Shown in pieces: positions 14,801 through 23,846 of a stretch of DNA of 64,000 bases. Each line of letters opens with the position of its first letter. The stretch's first letter is position 1. Below the pieces are notes generated by a model. The model was not told the DNA's origin, made no database searches, and was given only the letters and a program-made list of their open reading frames with translations. The stretch comes from Isotricha intestinalis (lineage: Eukaryota > Ciliophora > Litostomatea > Vestibuliferida > Isotrichidae), in NCBI GenBank assembly GCA_023807065.1, contig JAJJLU010003472.1, positions 1 through 64,000 of the forward strand, written 5' to 3'. Made by a program: the position numbers and the translations under genes.

Positions 14801-17800
14801 AAATTAAAGAAAAATTTCTCTTATTAAAATTTATTTTTATTGTAAAATTCAATTTTTGAGCACCTGGTTTTTTTTGAAGAATAATTTTTTTTTTTTGACT
14901 TATTTCTCTTTCATCATTTAAAGTTTTAATTTCAGAAGAAAATAAAATTTTTTTATCTTTAAAATTAAAATTTAAATCATAAAGTAATAAAGAAATGAAA
15001 ACTTTTCTTTTTTCAATAAAATGAAATTTAGTTGAATCAATATGAACACCAACCATAATTAATTTTGAATGATTTTTCTTTGTTTCAATAACTCCATCAT
15101 TTGAAACATTATATCTTTTTTTATTATTAAATATTATATTTTCTAATTGTTCAAAAACAAATTTATCTAAAGAATTAATATATTTATTTTCTTGAAAATT
15201 TAAAAAATTTAGAAAACTTCTAAATAAAATATAATCAAAATATATTGATAAATTTGGCATAAAAATATTTACTCTTATATTATCTTTATCCATTATGAAA
15301 AATATTGAACAATTTAAAAATATTTTTTTTTCTTTACAATATGATTGAACATATTTTTTTATTTCTTCTAAATTTTTATCATTTTCATTATTATCTTCTT
15401 TTTTTTCACTACCATCATCCCCTTTTTCATTTTTAATTATTTTTGATTCAAGTATTTTAAATAAAAATTGATTTTGATGGAAAATATGAATTGAATCAAA
15501 AGAAAAAACAAATGAAATATTATTTTTAGATTTCATAGTAGCAAAATTAATATCTTTAATTATAGTAATAATATGTTTAAAACAAACTTTTTCAGGATTA
15601 TCTTGAATTTCTTCAGAATATTTTAATTTTTCAAACCTTAAATAAATGATTATTTTATCAATAGTGAATAAACAAAATCTTTTATATTTTTCATTAAAAT
15701 TACTTAAATTAATAATAGTTTTTGCTTTCAAATTTTTTTTTGTTTTTTCATAACTTGAACTATCATCATCTTGTTTAATCTTAATGTTATTATCATCATC
15801 AAATATTGGCTTTAACTTATATAAAGAAACAAAACTAGCATAAAACGAATATAAAGTATCTATATCTTTTTTTAAAATTTCAAATATTACTGAATTTAGT
15901 TTTATTAAAGCTTTATTATTTTGAATTTCTTCAAAATGTAATGATTGTTCTATATCAAACATATTAAAAATTGTTGTTGCTATTTGTAATTTATTTTTAT
16001 AATAACAAAAATTTAAAAATAAAGAATTTTGAATTGAACCCAATAAAATTTCATATACAGAAAATGAAATTGATGAATTATCTAAAAAAATAGTTAAATT
16101 ATTTAATTGAAATACAATCGATTCTTTTAATAAAATATGTTCAGTTTGATTTGTTGTTGATAAATTAATAATAAATTGATTCATTTTTAAAGAAAAAGAT
16201 TCAAAAGGAATTATATTATCATTTATTTCAATATCTTTTTCTTGTTTTTGAATAAAGAAAAAATTTTTCGGACTTTTAACAGAATTAATAATATCAAGAA
16301 AATATAAATATGCTAAAAAAAAAGCAAAACAATCAATTAGTACAATAATATCTCCAATAATTAATTCTAATTTTTTTATTTTTTTATTCATTATACACAA
16401 TGATATTTCAGAATCATATTCAATTTTTAATAATGGAATAATATAAAAATTATGTTTTTTATTTTTTGAATTATCTCCAGTCGATTCATTTTCTATTTTT
16501 TTTTCACTACTTAATATTTTACTAATATTAGAAAAAGAATCATTATTAATTTCAAAATCTTTTTCTTTCATTTTATTAGAAATTTTTCCTTCATAATTAA
16601 TATCTCCACTAATATCAATATAAGAATAATTATAAATTTTTAAAGATAAAAATTGAGAACGAAGAATAAAATGTTCTTTCATATTTGAATAAATCATTGT
16701 AGAAAAATTTTCTAATTTTAATTGTAATAAAATATTAGTATAAGGATAATAATTATTTTCTTCATTAATATTAATTGATTTATATTCTTTAAGAATATTT
16801 TCTCTAATAATTCTTATAGAATTTTCGATTCTATTCATATAAACATTATCAGGTTCATCCTCATCATCAGCTTTTTTATCATCATTATTATAATTATTAC
16901 TTTCAATATTTCTTGTTAAATCTAAAGTAATAGAACCAAAATTTATTTGAATTAAATAATAATCATCATATGAAGAATAATTATCTAAACATTTTTTGCA
17001 AATGATAAATTTTTCTAAAATAAAAAACATAAAAGCTTTTAAAGTTTTATTTTCTGTTGGTTGTTTTAAATCTTTAAAATTATCCATATTTAAAAAAAGA
17101 GAAGATGAACCTGAAATTGGAGGAGAATTAATATAACTTGAAATATTTTGTTCTATTAAATAATCTAAAATAAAATATTCATTTTTTAATTTATCAAAAC
17201 GATACTCTGATATTAATTTCTCACATGTATAAAAATTTAAATCAAAATCTATTATTTTTTTTTGTTTCATTATTAATGATATATATGTTAAATATTTAAA
17301 TATTGCGATATAAGTTTGAGTTGTTGAATTTGTTGGATTTTTAAATTTAAATCCTTTGTTTTTGTATATATTTTTATTGTTCATAAATTTCTTTTTTATT
17401 CTATTTAATTTTTCTTTTCCACTTTTTAATTTATTTAATTTTGATCTTTTTGTATCTTGGATTTTTTTAATTAAAGATATAGTTTTTATAATAAAAAGAT
17501 TTGAAATATTAATAGAAGCATTTTCAATATTTATAATGAATTTATTATTATTTTGAGAAAAATTAATAAAATTAATATCTGAATTATTTTCAGTTATTTT
17601 TTCATAATCAATTCTTTCAAATCGATATTTATTTGCAATAATTGTAGATTTTAAATTTAAATTATTAACAATATGACATTCATTATTAATATCTCCTTTT
17701 TTATTAATAATATCATATATAAGATTTTCAGATGTGATTTCTGTAAAATTAAAAGATAAATTAATCCCATGAATATCAAAATCAGAAGAACAAATGACAT

Positions 17801-18320
17801 CATTTTCTTTATAATCTGTTTTCCAAACACATTTTTCTACATTTATCCAAATATTTAATAAAATATTATGAATATTAATAAATATATTTAATGATAAATT
17901 TAATAATGTTAATTTAAGAAATGACATTGAAGAAAGAAATTGAAAAATTTGATTGATTTGATTTTTAGGGAAACTATATTTAATACAAGGATCATCTTTT
18001 AATTTTTTAGATTTAGGATATGAATATAATAATTTTTCTATTGATGGAATATATAAACAAAGAGAAATATTTGATAATTCAATATTTATTTTATTTTGTA
18101 AAATTGAACCTTCAATATTTAAATCATAAATTATTCCATTTAAAAGTTGAATTGAAATATCATTAATTTCTTTTATTTGCTTTTTTAATTCTACATTTTT
18201 TAATTTGAGATTTGAATCAAAAAGACTAAATGAATCTAATATTAATCCATCTTTTTCTATATATTCTTGCAGAGTTGATTTTAATATTTTTTCTACTAAT
18301 AATGAAAAAGGTGATTCCAT
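5853..18320 (-). CDS. VPS13-family bridge-like lipid transfer protein
   Basis: A 4155-residue protein encoded without interruption. VPS13 proteins form long hydrophobic grooves that move phospholipids in bulk between organelles at contact sites. The N-terminus has the chorein signature: conserved start, KLKNVELK at about residues 35-45, then beta-rich repeats. A region beginning near residue 2450 (KLVTFRSNEGIKNDLDFPVRI) resembles the VAB/SHR-binding module. The last 500 residues match the VPS13 C-terminus (GGIHSISSFQLWENL; FPREIKDFNLKEYNSIDALASF) and end in a PH-like fold. Odd points: a strong hydrophobic segment near residue 3907 (IAIIISVIIIAIGFFW) and another about 25 residues before it, where animal and yeast VPS13 have amphipathic helices, and a Lys-Asp repeat inside the PH-like domain. 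Asn/Asp/Glu-rich spacers inflate the length. The family assignment is firm; the paralogue class (A/C versus B/D) is not determined. Confidence 0.85.
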   Translation of the reverse strand: MESPFSLLVEKILKSTLQEYIEKDGLILDSFSLFDSNLKLKNVELKKQIKEINDISIQLLNGIIYDLNIEGSILQNKINIELSNISLCLYIPSIEKLLYSYPKSKKLKDDPCIKYSFPKNQINQIFQFLSSMSFLKLTLLNLSLNIFINIHNILLNIWINVEKCVWKTDYKENDVICSSDFDIHGINLSFNFTEITSENLIYDIINKKGDINNECHIVNNLNLKSTIIANKYRFERIDYEKITENNSDINFINFSQNNNKFIINIENASINISNLFIIKTISLIKKIQDTKRSKLNKLKSGKEKLNRIKKKFMNNKNIYKNKGFKFKNPTNSTTQTYIAIFKYLTYISLIMKQKKIIDFDLNFYTCEKLISEYRFDKLKNEYFILDYLIEQNISSYINSPPISGSSSLFLNMDNFKDLKQPTENKTLKAFMFFILEKFIICKKCLDNYSSYDDYYLIQINFGSITLDLTRNIESNNYNNDDKKADDEDEPDNVYMNRIENSIRIIRENILKEYKSININEENNYYPYTNILLQLKLENFSTMIYSNMKEHFILRSQFLSLKIYNYSYIDISGDINYEGKISNKMKEKDFEINNDSFSNISKILSSEKKIENESTGDNSKNKKHNFYIIPLLKIEYDSEISLCIMNKKIKKLELIIGDIIVLIDCFAFFLAYLYFLDIINSVKSPKNFFFIQKQEKDIEINDNIIPFESFSLKMNQFIINLSTTNQTEHILLKESIVFQLNNLTIFLDNSSISFSVYEILLGSIQNSLFLNFCYYKNKLQIATTIFNMFDIEQSLHFEEIQNNKALIKLNSVIFEILKKDIDTLYSFYASFVSLYKLKPIFDDDNNIKIKQDDDSSSYEKTKKNLKAKTIINLSNFNEKYKRFCLFTIDKIIIYLRFEKLKYSEEIQDNPEKVCFKHIITIIKDINFATMKSKNNISFVFSFDSIHIFHQNQFLFKILESKIIKNEKGDDGSEKKEDNNENDKNLEEIKKYVQSYCKEKKIFLNCSIFFIMDKDNIRVNIFMPNLSIYFDYILFRSFLNFLNFQENKYINSLDKFVFEQLENIIFNNKKRYNVSNDGVIETKKNHSKLIMVGVHIDSTKFHFIEKRKVFISLLLYDLNFNFKDKKILFSSEIKTLNDEREISQKKKIILQKKPGAQKLNFTIKINFNKRNFSLIFEKARVVFLMRVINDITEYFYRILFKDIIDKTNYDKLFEKRIQDRFKEANKKEVVKEKNGKNSKDTIHKKASLKKRSSIHKGSYYLIDRRRLSKVIQMNSNHINTSHMSLNNNTIFNFNNNNNNNSSGDSFKFERNSKRHFTNINIDNSFFSLKQKETIPFTFKIIVIDSEVGICMNSLKNDELIATVSEFEFGSHLNDRLKDNYIEYFNNFKDKVYVSQQEKTFRIEKVDFYINIKDIKIKKVVDKNITNQLIKCIDIVNINSKKENKKETKENKKKKKEKRKEKAIEENTINNISIILENKNYEEILSTFKIVCIIKSMRIKLYMDVYEELMRLMFENFGEQGTIISEYSNRSQNYFDKINYFEFMNNFSLKKFLIKQDIILLNEDCIINVYNYPAKCSFHRTDRKTPKQHIIDSDCQFGKNFPDLELEKLCEMKIIDFYLLMRFFPHEKYFYVSFNDMKIDLNKNMLSFNQYPDLTLVKIENCQNNCFTLELTLGKDLPTNYDIKIYNMKFLMFPLPIISMWRFFCKYFFYYTNTKIKNVFHEINLKNSKNTIITLKNSIMLINTIFTDSVQQQQQINSLFNNIEIDFDLIMTINQTGNTVIAPFTSFLQYIVDIKGGFLNGKEDKIQFLDQVKIIIDQFSKGRESFKDNDRTCYYFIKYGDENNKLKDVLTLENSDNDLKLNNDVDVKKDYPQNYRNFIAKYKFKEEEEIGEPSFIPEDTYQIHFNSEGNSLNNDNNLDDEFNDNLRKSNNSNSIGEINKINVPKLKTQIERKNHILKSKINNSENNILYFNLNFLQIRCIIDILSKISKNYSDNAKYILHSLYIQTEFNNIIYKTAYGIYINEMDIRLCDSQFNAQLFQLLINKFMFIYNNNPNNQILNKGLNNLLERYSEKSTGLKIFMDDDEEINNKNLEKKNSNLNNNNNNNENNEEKYLFTSELLIKFLLRLNYHNSNQLNNNKNNISKFPNNSFFYDNKTNSLEDVLEADNSNDNIQFNNLSNNQKYHNLKPINEKSFWEPVIEPMPGKFTFLTSKNNKFIKFDILSLKPTFEGLNKICRQNSFHSLNINLNERLMENVNILKKDYIRIDEIMKKKELDNDVNQKKTLTVLNLTEYKMLIKENSNFKIKEEEYEEEEEEENENEINTNKKKNKKFIFRKKEEKDKKKFEFIYRPSKNIHDKDELEVLFQENIEIPEKNSGSNSPFCYSQRKFTESQNIYSTDWNVYNIERPSKFFYIQKLTKDKIKINKGEENEELKKIFDNKNSILLKGENFLVCEIEIDSKSSRKLVTFRSNEGIKNDLDFPVRIKFILKEKSKKLESKIILNPGKYYFIPPSDLENIKEILIKPMMQGKNLIKFGNNVYPYSDLFFQSKNEDSDENKIYIAHCPIKEIKADEEKLNKIPIHDDIIFTIIKKYQHLENEFLSEQIKEKIDFIKAYQKYKYEQGGIYKNDDFRTTKIVSDITYVLSPIMRFYNNLPRSLTVKKLIPLDYNSKEPNEETIEENMVKTIDIENYLKEQNQNIIIQRKKKEKDIVCIQEQYVYGLECKYVNYKLSKKKVSQYENYLYNLETKINSGDYMSIYEPFILSEKGETYLNYKISVEGNIINDNESLIIKKDKDNNENHKIIFNLKPFFFNSIIKIFKKLNDNIISVPRIIKNTTLTIPSEKGNYFVYSIEVNENYVFNSYFYCPFLFLNCSDFILDIRHKDYVKTLFCKKKKNNIISLNKDENKDVNNNDNKENEQNLEKTDINRVVMFNPSKNNHFSFEIGNVRYPIYEKNELNDNDKKSNNDIDNDNDIENENENINEIDIDNEISIDNHNKNEKKKIKNAHPDNNFENRKGNDYLKIENLKNLKFQWKKVQILDISKLGGVTVDLTPKESMIKKLFGEKNIKVKKEDREKNETGESKNLNEEEEEQENFEEREQKLTFSLQIKLLQKSTLIYITASIYILNQTNKDIYIYYLPIQKNNKIKSYTLKAMSSSKFNFKVNYYSYVQLSYEDKYVNNDRTNFSGLIDFSQEELKNKEFYFQLGEKKKEPLLVAKIVEINGYKFVVLNQKENVNQYPYCIINKLNNKPVEFKQKEDINNNNNEILNIYKKLDKDFGIEKKIISHRLKEYIEPKNINNEKKIINNKTQKDLTSNITNQNSIPSTLLYTWEEPLLYDQEKNTNILEIKVFGAKFEIDPNEIQKDVKFEQRIISDNKKDYLENIIDDCVAKGKIRITDRKNEYQYELYKHSLVLKCTKEGEEPLIFEFHNPQLICERKYSGNFYMKVGIKEYEMFCVSMDETNILVDQITLYIRKARDFSNNFVITKHVKNKCIYVELLEKKEKENKDDEQKIKTHMFFNIENICISFIMKHNEFMYIWLKSLYIYLQKTYGGDNTIIYKQIILKIKEYQIDNYTPRLYYPIVFSPLSDKRFSGDKYYSNFSIVLNNFQVNADLYQVDLIYVTMMPIDIKLENKFLENLNSFIIKIRMAFDNKKINSSKNLRDYVHEIDDVKLDGYQTLITPESRIHVKLFCLDEIKTYFSLKFDNIDLFLETSSFLFLKPLIEELGLRILNLESSIFSFPNYIKVNIYQSTNAFINQIFSYLFQQFIGELIKALGGIHSISSFQLWENLNNNILSTMKNRENSLEQYKTKKSFKEIYRSGYENASTVIGGFFILTYKMMATIGRIFAMMTFDEKYKKKRTDLMNKSVKSLGNGISLSFQLLGWAICFLIAQIYYVPKIYFKKFHFLIAIIISVIIIAIGFFWKPICGIFDLITKFFETLGVSVIDTLSERIKVYARFPREIKDFNLKEYNSIDALASFAKNCIDKAHSKTKSQNVKLAIPGEYNCHKVIVLFWNDRILVVRYIGELKFKEVLILHFSSYDIDYIEEIKELNKDKDENGKDKDKDKDKDKDKDKDKEKKKEKEKEKDDCIYFCKKEIIDDINCKVERSIKIKNKSRRLISFGKDYIIKLYSMKNKSYLAINYDKLIEDIVRSKNEVKEKCED
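6112..6165. repeat. TCTTTG/TTATCT hexanucleotide microsatellite (Lys-Asp repeat)
   Basis: Tandem TCTTTG units pass into TTATCT units on the + strand. In the overlapping minus-strand gene they encode a run of alternating Lys-Asp. It lies in the C-terminal PH-like domain of the VPS13-family protein and is in frame, so length changes by whole units would be tolerated. Confidence 0.9.
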
Positions 18321-18440
18321 ATATTTTTTTTATAAATTAAATTTAGAATATTTATTAATTTCTTCTATTTCTAATATATAAATAATTAAATTAAACAAAT
18401 TATTAAATTCGAATATAAGAAAAACTATTGAATTTTAAAA

Positions 18441-18455
18441 TGACTAAACTAGTCA
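18441..18455. promoter_or_regulatory. 6-bp inverted repeat TGACTA-AAC-TAGTCA upstream of the VPS13-like gene
   Basis: A perfect 6-bp inverted repeat with a 3-base spacer, more GC-rich than the surrounding 192-base spacer between two minus-strand genes. It lies about 120 bases upstream of the VPS13 start codon. It could be a dimeric factor site or a hairpin for the gene ending at 18513. Function is inferred only from symmetry. Confidence 0.2.
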
Positions 18456-18512
18456 AAATTTTTTTTATAAAATTCATCTAAAAAATTTAAATAATACATA
18501 TTAAAATACAAA

Positions 18513-19622
18513 TTATATTTTATTTTTTTTTATCTTCAAATTTATTAATTCTTTCATATTTGAATGATGAATTGTATTTAATTTTTTAATTAACATTTTT
18601 TGATATATTCTATAATCACTTTTTTTTATTTGTGATATATTATTTTTATTTGAAAGAATTTGTGTACTTTTATTTTCATGAATATTTCTTGATAAAATAT
18701 TAAATACTTTTTTACTTTCAAATGATTTTTCTTTACTTTTTTTACTAATAGAATCTTTATTTAAGTGTAATTTACAATTTGAAAAATTATCTAAATCATT
18801 AAATGAATTTTTTAATCTTGTTGGAATTGTATTTAAATTTTTTTCTCTGGAAAATTTATTATCATTTGTAAAATTATTATTAAATTTATTATGGTTAAAA
18901 AAAGTAGATAAAGTAGAAATGCTTTGATATTTTTTTTTACTTTTATTTATATTTTTATTTTTTGAATTTTCTTTAATTAAATTACTATTCATTATAAAAT
19001 TACTTAAATTATTTTTTTTCTTAAGATTATTAATACTTGAATTAATATAATTTTGATTAATATTTAATAAATTAAATGAACTTGATATTGTTTTATTTAT
19101 ATTCATTTTCTTTTTAAACTTAGAATTTAAAAATGTTTTAACATCATTTTTAAAACTTTCATCTTTATTATCATCAAAATATTTTGATAAATGTTTATTT
19201 CTTGATTTTTTTATTTGTTTTTTAATATTTTCTTTTTTATTTATTATTTTTATTTCTTCTTTTTGAAATTGATCTTCAATAATTTTACTTGAATTTATTT
19301 TATTTAAATTCTTTTCTTGTAAATTTTGTTTTTCTATTTTTAAAATCATATTTTCCATTATTAAATTAAGAATATCATTTTCATTTTGAGAATTAATTTC
19401 TTCTAATTTTTTTATGTTTTCAATATATTTTAATTTAAGTTGAAGAATTATATTTGAAAAATAAAAATTTACTCTATTAAATAAATTTTCAAACTCTTCA
19501 TTTTCTTCATTAATAAAAGAATTATTAATAGACACTAATTTATGATATACATTATTTAATTTATTAGCAATTAAATTATTGTCTCTTCTAACATAATAAT
19601 CATTATTATTAGAATTAGACAT
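18513..19622 (-). CDS. Uncharacterised Lys/Asn-rich coiled-coil protein
   Basis: Not recognised. A 369-residue protein starting at ATG (complement of 19620-19622) and ending in TAA. Residues about 40-115 are predicted coiled coil (LKYIENIKKLEEINSQNE and following). The remainder is basic, low-complexity and rich in Ser/Asn/Lys, with no transmembrane segment, signal peptide or metal-binding motif visible. Codon use matches its neighbours, so it is probably a real gene. The combination of a short coiled coil and a long basic tail would suit a cytoskeletal or basal-body accessory protein, but this is only a guess. It lies 192 bases upstream of the VPS13-like gene on the same strand and is divergent from the B-box gene. 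Confidence 0.6.
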   Translation of the reverse strand: MSNSNNNDYYVRRDNNLIANKLNNVYHKLVSINNSFINEENEEFENLFNRVNFYFSNIILQLKLKYIENIKKLEEINSQNENDILNLIMENMILKIEKQNLQEKNLNKINSSKIIEDQFQKEEIKIINKKENIKKQIKKSRNKHLSKYFDDNKDESFKNDVKTFLNSKFKKKMNINKTISSSFNLLNINQNYINSSINNLKKKNNLSNFIMNSNLIKENSKNKNINKSKKKYQSISTLSTFFNHNKFNNNFTNDNKFSREKNLNTIPTRLKNSFNDLDNFSNCKLHLNKDSISKKSKEKSFESKKVFNILSRNIHENKSTQILSNKNNISQIKKSDYRIYQKMLIKKLNTIHHSNMKELINLKIKKNKI

Positions 19623-19985
19623 AATTAATATAAATAATAATATAAAAAAAAGATATTCATTAGAATATTTTTAATTATTCTATAAAAAAATAATATATTC
19701 AATTTACATATTTCTTTATTTGTCTTAAGGAATTAAAATTATCAATCATTATCAACTTCTATAACACTTAAAAATTTAAAAAATTAAGTCATTATCTTTA
19801 TTATAAATTTATGAAAGTTATTTTCTTTTATATAATATTAAAGGATTTTATTGATTTTTTTGTATTATATATTTTGTTAAACAATAAAATTTTCTCAGAA
19901 TATATAAGAATAACCAAAAGGTAAAAACAATTTTATATAAATAAATATTATATTATATAAAAATTTAAATAAACTATATTTAAAA
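19623..19985. other. Divergent intergenic spacer, 363 bases
   Basis: AT-rich spacer between the start codons of a minus-strand coiled-coil gene and a plus-strand B-box gene, so it should carry both promoters. No ORF, RNA gene or clear motif was seen. The start context on the right is TTTAAAAATG. Confidence 0.4.
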
Positions 19986-21869
19986 ATGTCAGAAAGAGAA
20001 AAAAAGCAAATAGAAGATATAGAAAAGAAAGAAGAAAAAAAGTATAAAGAATATCAAAACATAAAAGAAAAAGAAAATAGTATAGATAAAGAATATAAAT
20101 CAAATGAGGAAATAACAATAGAGACAATATATAATTTAATTAAAAGGAAAAAATTTTCAATATTAACATGTCCAAAATGTAAATCAAACATTCCAATAAT
20201 AAAGAAAGTAAATAAAGATAAAATATATTATAAATGTGAATGTAGTCAATATAATATAACAATGTCATTAGAAGATTTTATAATGCAAATAGAGAAATTA
20301 AATTCATCAAATGAAAAATGTTTTAAACATAAAGAAACAATTGCTTCTTTTTATTGTCCAGAATGTAAAAAATATATATGTGATATTTGTGAATCTTATC
20401 ATTCTTCTTTTGAGCCTGAACATAAAATACAAAAGAAATTTATTAGTAATAATGATATTTGTATTATTCATAAAAATGAAAAAAAAACGTTTTATTGTCA
20501 AGAATGTCAAAAAGATTTATGTAAACAATGCTTAAATCAAAATCATTCTTTTCATAAAGATAGAATTATTACTATTAAAGAATATTATGAAAAAAGTTTA
20601 AAATTAATGAAATTTAAAAATTTAGATGAAATAAATGATTTTTTTAACCGTAAAATTGAAGAAATTATAACTTTTAAAAATAATCAAAATGTATATTTCA
20701 ATTCAATTTTAAATCAAATAATAATTATTCAAGAAGAGATAAATAAAGAATGTGATAAACTTTTAAGGAATAATTATTTGAATATATCATTATATAAAAT
20801 AATAATGGAAAGTTTTTTTAATACTAATAATTATTTAAATGAAATTATTCCCCAATTTGTAACTATACAAAATGCATGTGGAATTTATGAAGAAACAAAA
20901 GATAAAAACCCTATATATTTAAATTCTTTTCAACCTCATTTATTTAATGAGAATAAAATTAATCTTTTTGGTAATACAAGTCATAATAATAATTCAACTG
21001 TTCAAAATCAATTAAATCAAATATTATTAAAATTGAAAAATAATTCATTGGAATTTTTAGAAAGACATAAAATAAAATATCAATTTAATAATTCAGATAA
21101 TAATAAGAAAATATTACATTATAATAATATATATGAAATTCCATTTAAAGTGAAAAAGAATAATTTTAATTTGATAAGAATATCTCAATCATTTAATAGA
21201 ATAAAAATAAATGCAATAATAGAATTATTAAATGGAAATATAGTTTTAGGAGGAGATGATAAGAAAATACATATATTAAATTCAGAAAAATTAGAAGAAA
21301 TAAAATGTTTATCAGGACATACAACTTCAATTTTATCTTTATGTCAATTAAAAAATGGAATTTTACTTTCTGGAGCAGGAACACAATTTTTTTCTAATTC
21401 AATGAATCAATTAATTAGTGATCCAATTAGAGAATGGAATTTAGATAATAATGAAAGTAAAATTATTAATAAAGTTCCTGGAATTATTTCTTGTATTAAA
21501 CAATTAAAAAATAATAATATTGTTGTTTATTCTCAATCTACTGGCTCTGTCTTTATTTTATCTTATGATAATTATAATATTTTAAATACTTTCACTCTTA
21601 ATTTTTTGAATGGTCAATTACTTGTTCTTGATAAATCTAATTATATTGTCGTATTTAGTATTAATTTAAATGATTCTGTTATTAAAGTTTATGATTATGA
21701 AAAAAATTTTGAAATTCTTTCTTTTGAAAAAAAAGGGAAAATCAGTGGAATATATCAATATGGAAAAGGAAATAAAATTATTTTCCAAAAAGATAAAAAT
21801 ATTATCATTTATGATATTGATAATCATTGTGAATTATTAAATAATCCTATATCATTTTTAACTAATACA

Positions 21870-21934
<65 letters not shown>

Positions 21935-21938
21935 TAAC

Positions 21939-22018
<80 letters not shown>

Positions 22019-22394
22019 TAATAATAATAATAGAGTAAACAATGAATTAAATAATAATATGAATTTTTTATTTGGAAATAATAATATTAATAATATAAAT
22101 AATATAGGTCATGGGAATAATAATAATAACAATAGAGGATTTTACAGACAAGGGGTAAGAATAGGAAGATGGGGTCATGTTCCTTCTAATATAATATCTT
22201 TTATTCCTTTTAATGAAAGAATATGTTTTTTAGGAACTAATAAAAGTTTGATTGTATATAATTTTATTGACAATCAAATTCAATTAACTATTGATAAAGG
22301 AGTACCTTTAGCAGAGAAAATGTTAAAATTAAAAAATAAGAAAGTTTTATTAATTAATAATTATTCTATACCTCAATTTTCCATTATATGTTAA
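19986..22394 (+). CDS. Double B-box zinc finger protein with WD40-like C-terminal propeller
   Basis: An 802-residue protein. After an acidic/basic lead come a CPKC...CEC zinc-like cluster (about residues 59-85) and two B-box fingers, at about 112-150 (CFKHKETIASFYCPECKKYI) and 160-195 (CIIHKNEKKTFYCQECQKDL). A helical stretch follows. From about residue 395 there are WD40-like repeats, for example LNGNIVLGGDDKKIHILNSE and LSGHTTSILSLCQLKNGI. B-boxes are protein-interaction modules, and in TRIM proteins they accompany a RING; the first C-x-x-C cluster does not read as a RING, so ligase activity is not claimed. A 54-residue Asn run interrupts the propeller near residue 630. Such B-box/propeller proteins are common in ciliates and other protists, usually of unknown function. 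Confidence 0.7.
21870..22031 (+). repeat. AAT trinucleotide microsatellite encoding 54 consecutive Asn
   Basis: An in-frame run of 54 AAT/AAC codons within the B-box/propeller gene. Only a few codons are AAC, near the middle and close to the end, so the tract is nearly pure and probably length-variable. The frame is kept on both sides, so the run is translated. Confidence 0.97.
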
Positions 22395-22835
22395 ACATTA
22401 ATTATTATATAGTTAATTTATTTAGTGTTTGGATAAAATTTAATATTATATTTGAAAAAATTATAAAGAAATTTTTATTTTAGTTTATATAATATTTCTA
22501 AATATGATATAATCATTGAAATCTTTCATTTAAATTTGTAATTATTTTTAAATCATCATAAAATTGAATTATAAAGGAAAATAATTTATTTATTTCAAAT
22601 AAATATATATTTTTATTTAAATAAATTAAAAGAATAACTTAATAAGAATATACCAAATTGGGAAAACTAATATTATTTTTATATTAATTCATAATTAAAA
22701 AATAAAGTTTTATTTCTATTTAAATTTAGCAATATTTATTTAAAAGAGTTAGAAAAATAATTATTTAACTATTATTTAATTAAAAAGAGTTATTGTTATA
22801 CAAATATTAAAATAAATAAATTGGAAGAAAAAAAA
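22395..22835. other. Intergenic spacer, 441 bases, nothing recognised
   Basis: AT-rich spacer between two plus-strand genes. It contains the 3' end signals of the B-box gene and the promoter of the next. No ORF of note, no RNA gene and no clear repeat were seen. Confidence 0.4.
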
Positions 22836-23846
22836 ATGTCTTTATTTTATGATGATATTTCAAAAGATTCTGAAAATCTTTTTGAAACACTAAATTATGA
22901 AGAAGATTATTTTTTGTTGAATAAAAAAACTCAAAAATTATATGGGGGAAAAATTACTACCTATATATATAATGAAAAAACAAGAGGAGAGACTGATTTT
23001 AATAAAGAAAATAACATAGATTATATGGATTTGATAAGTTTAAATGAAAACAATAATTCAATTATTACTTCAACTTTTAATGAGAATAATATTGATGAAA
23101 TTATAGAAAACAATGATTTTGAAAGAGAAAATGAAAATAATTTTAATGAATTAACAAAAGATATTAAAACGTCAAATGAAATAATTGTTAAATTTAAAGT
23201 AGAAAAAAAGAAAATAGGAAGGGAAAAAAAAGGAGAGAAAAAAAAAAGAAATAATAAAACTCATACACTAAATTCTCGTGATAATATGATAAGAAAAATT
23301 AGAATTTATTCAATTAAATTTGGATTAAATTTAATTAATAATTGTATAAAGAAAGAATTTGGAAATAATACAAGAAGAATAATTAGAGGAATTTCTAAAG
23401 AAATAACTTCTGATATTACAATAGATTTTAATTTAAAATTTTTTGAAACAACTTTAGAACAAATTTTTTCTAATCCAATAAATGATAAATTTAAAGTTAG
23501 AGATAAATTTCAAAATATTAAAGAAATTAAAAAAATTAGAGAATTAAGAAATAAATCAGAAAAAGCATTATATATTAATGAATTATTAGATTTAAAGTTT
23601 AAAGAAATTTATGATATGTTTGTTTATGGAAATAAAGAAGAAAATAAAGAGAAATATTTAAAATACGGAAAAGATGATAATACTTTAAATTTAGAAGAAT
23701 TATTGTTAACTTTTAAAAATAAATTCAGTGATGATTATATTAATAATTTAAGAAAAGAAGCTCATGAAATTATGAATTTTTTTGACCCAAAAAATGCAAG
23801 ACATTCAAGAAAAAAAAAATTTAAAGAAACAAATTTTCAAATGTAA
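22836..23846 (+). CDS. Uncharacterised basic protein with a GRxKKG-type linker and conserved-looking C-terminal half
   Basis: Not assigned to a known function. I start it at the first ATG (22836); an in-frame TTG lies five codons upstream. The 336-residue protein has an acidic, Asn-rich N-terminal third and then a very basic linker (GREKKGEKKKRNNKTHT). A more ordered, mostly helical half follows (RDNMIRKIRIYSIKFGLNLI, then an ETTLEQIFS region near residues 208-216). The pattern of a basic GRKKKG-like linker followed by DN-x-RKI helices is, from memory, typical of an expanded family of uncharacterised proteins in AT-rich protists; I cannot check that here. No signal peptide, membrane segment or zinc motif. 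Confidence 0.6.
   Translation: MSLFYDDISKDSENLFETLNYEEDYFLLNKKTQKLYGGKITTYIYNEKTRGETDFNKENNIDYMDLISLNENNNSIITSTFNENNIDEIIENNDFERENENNFNELTKDIKTSNEIIVKFKVEKKKIGREKKGEKKKRNNKTHTLNSRDNMIRKIRIYSIKFGLNLINNCIKKEFGNNTRRIIRGISKEITSDITIDFNLKFFETTLEQIFSNPINDKFKVRDKFQNIKEIKKIRELRNKSEKALYINELLDLKFKEIYDMFVYGNKEENKEKYLKYGKDDNTLNLEELLLTFKNKFSDDYINNLRKEAHEIMNFFDPKNARHSRKKKFKETNFQM

Noticed and set aside
21824..22042. Poly-Leu minus-strand ORF
   Set aside because: Antisense of the AAT tract; no independent support.
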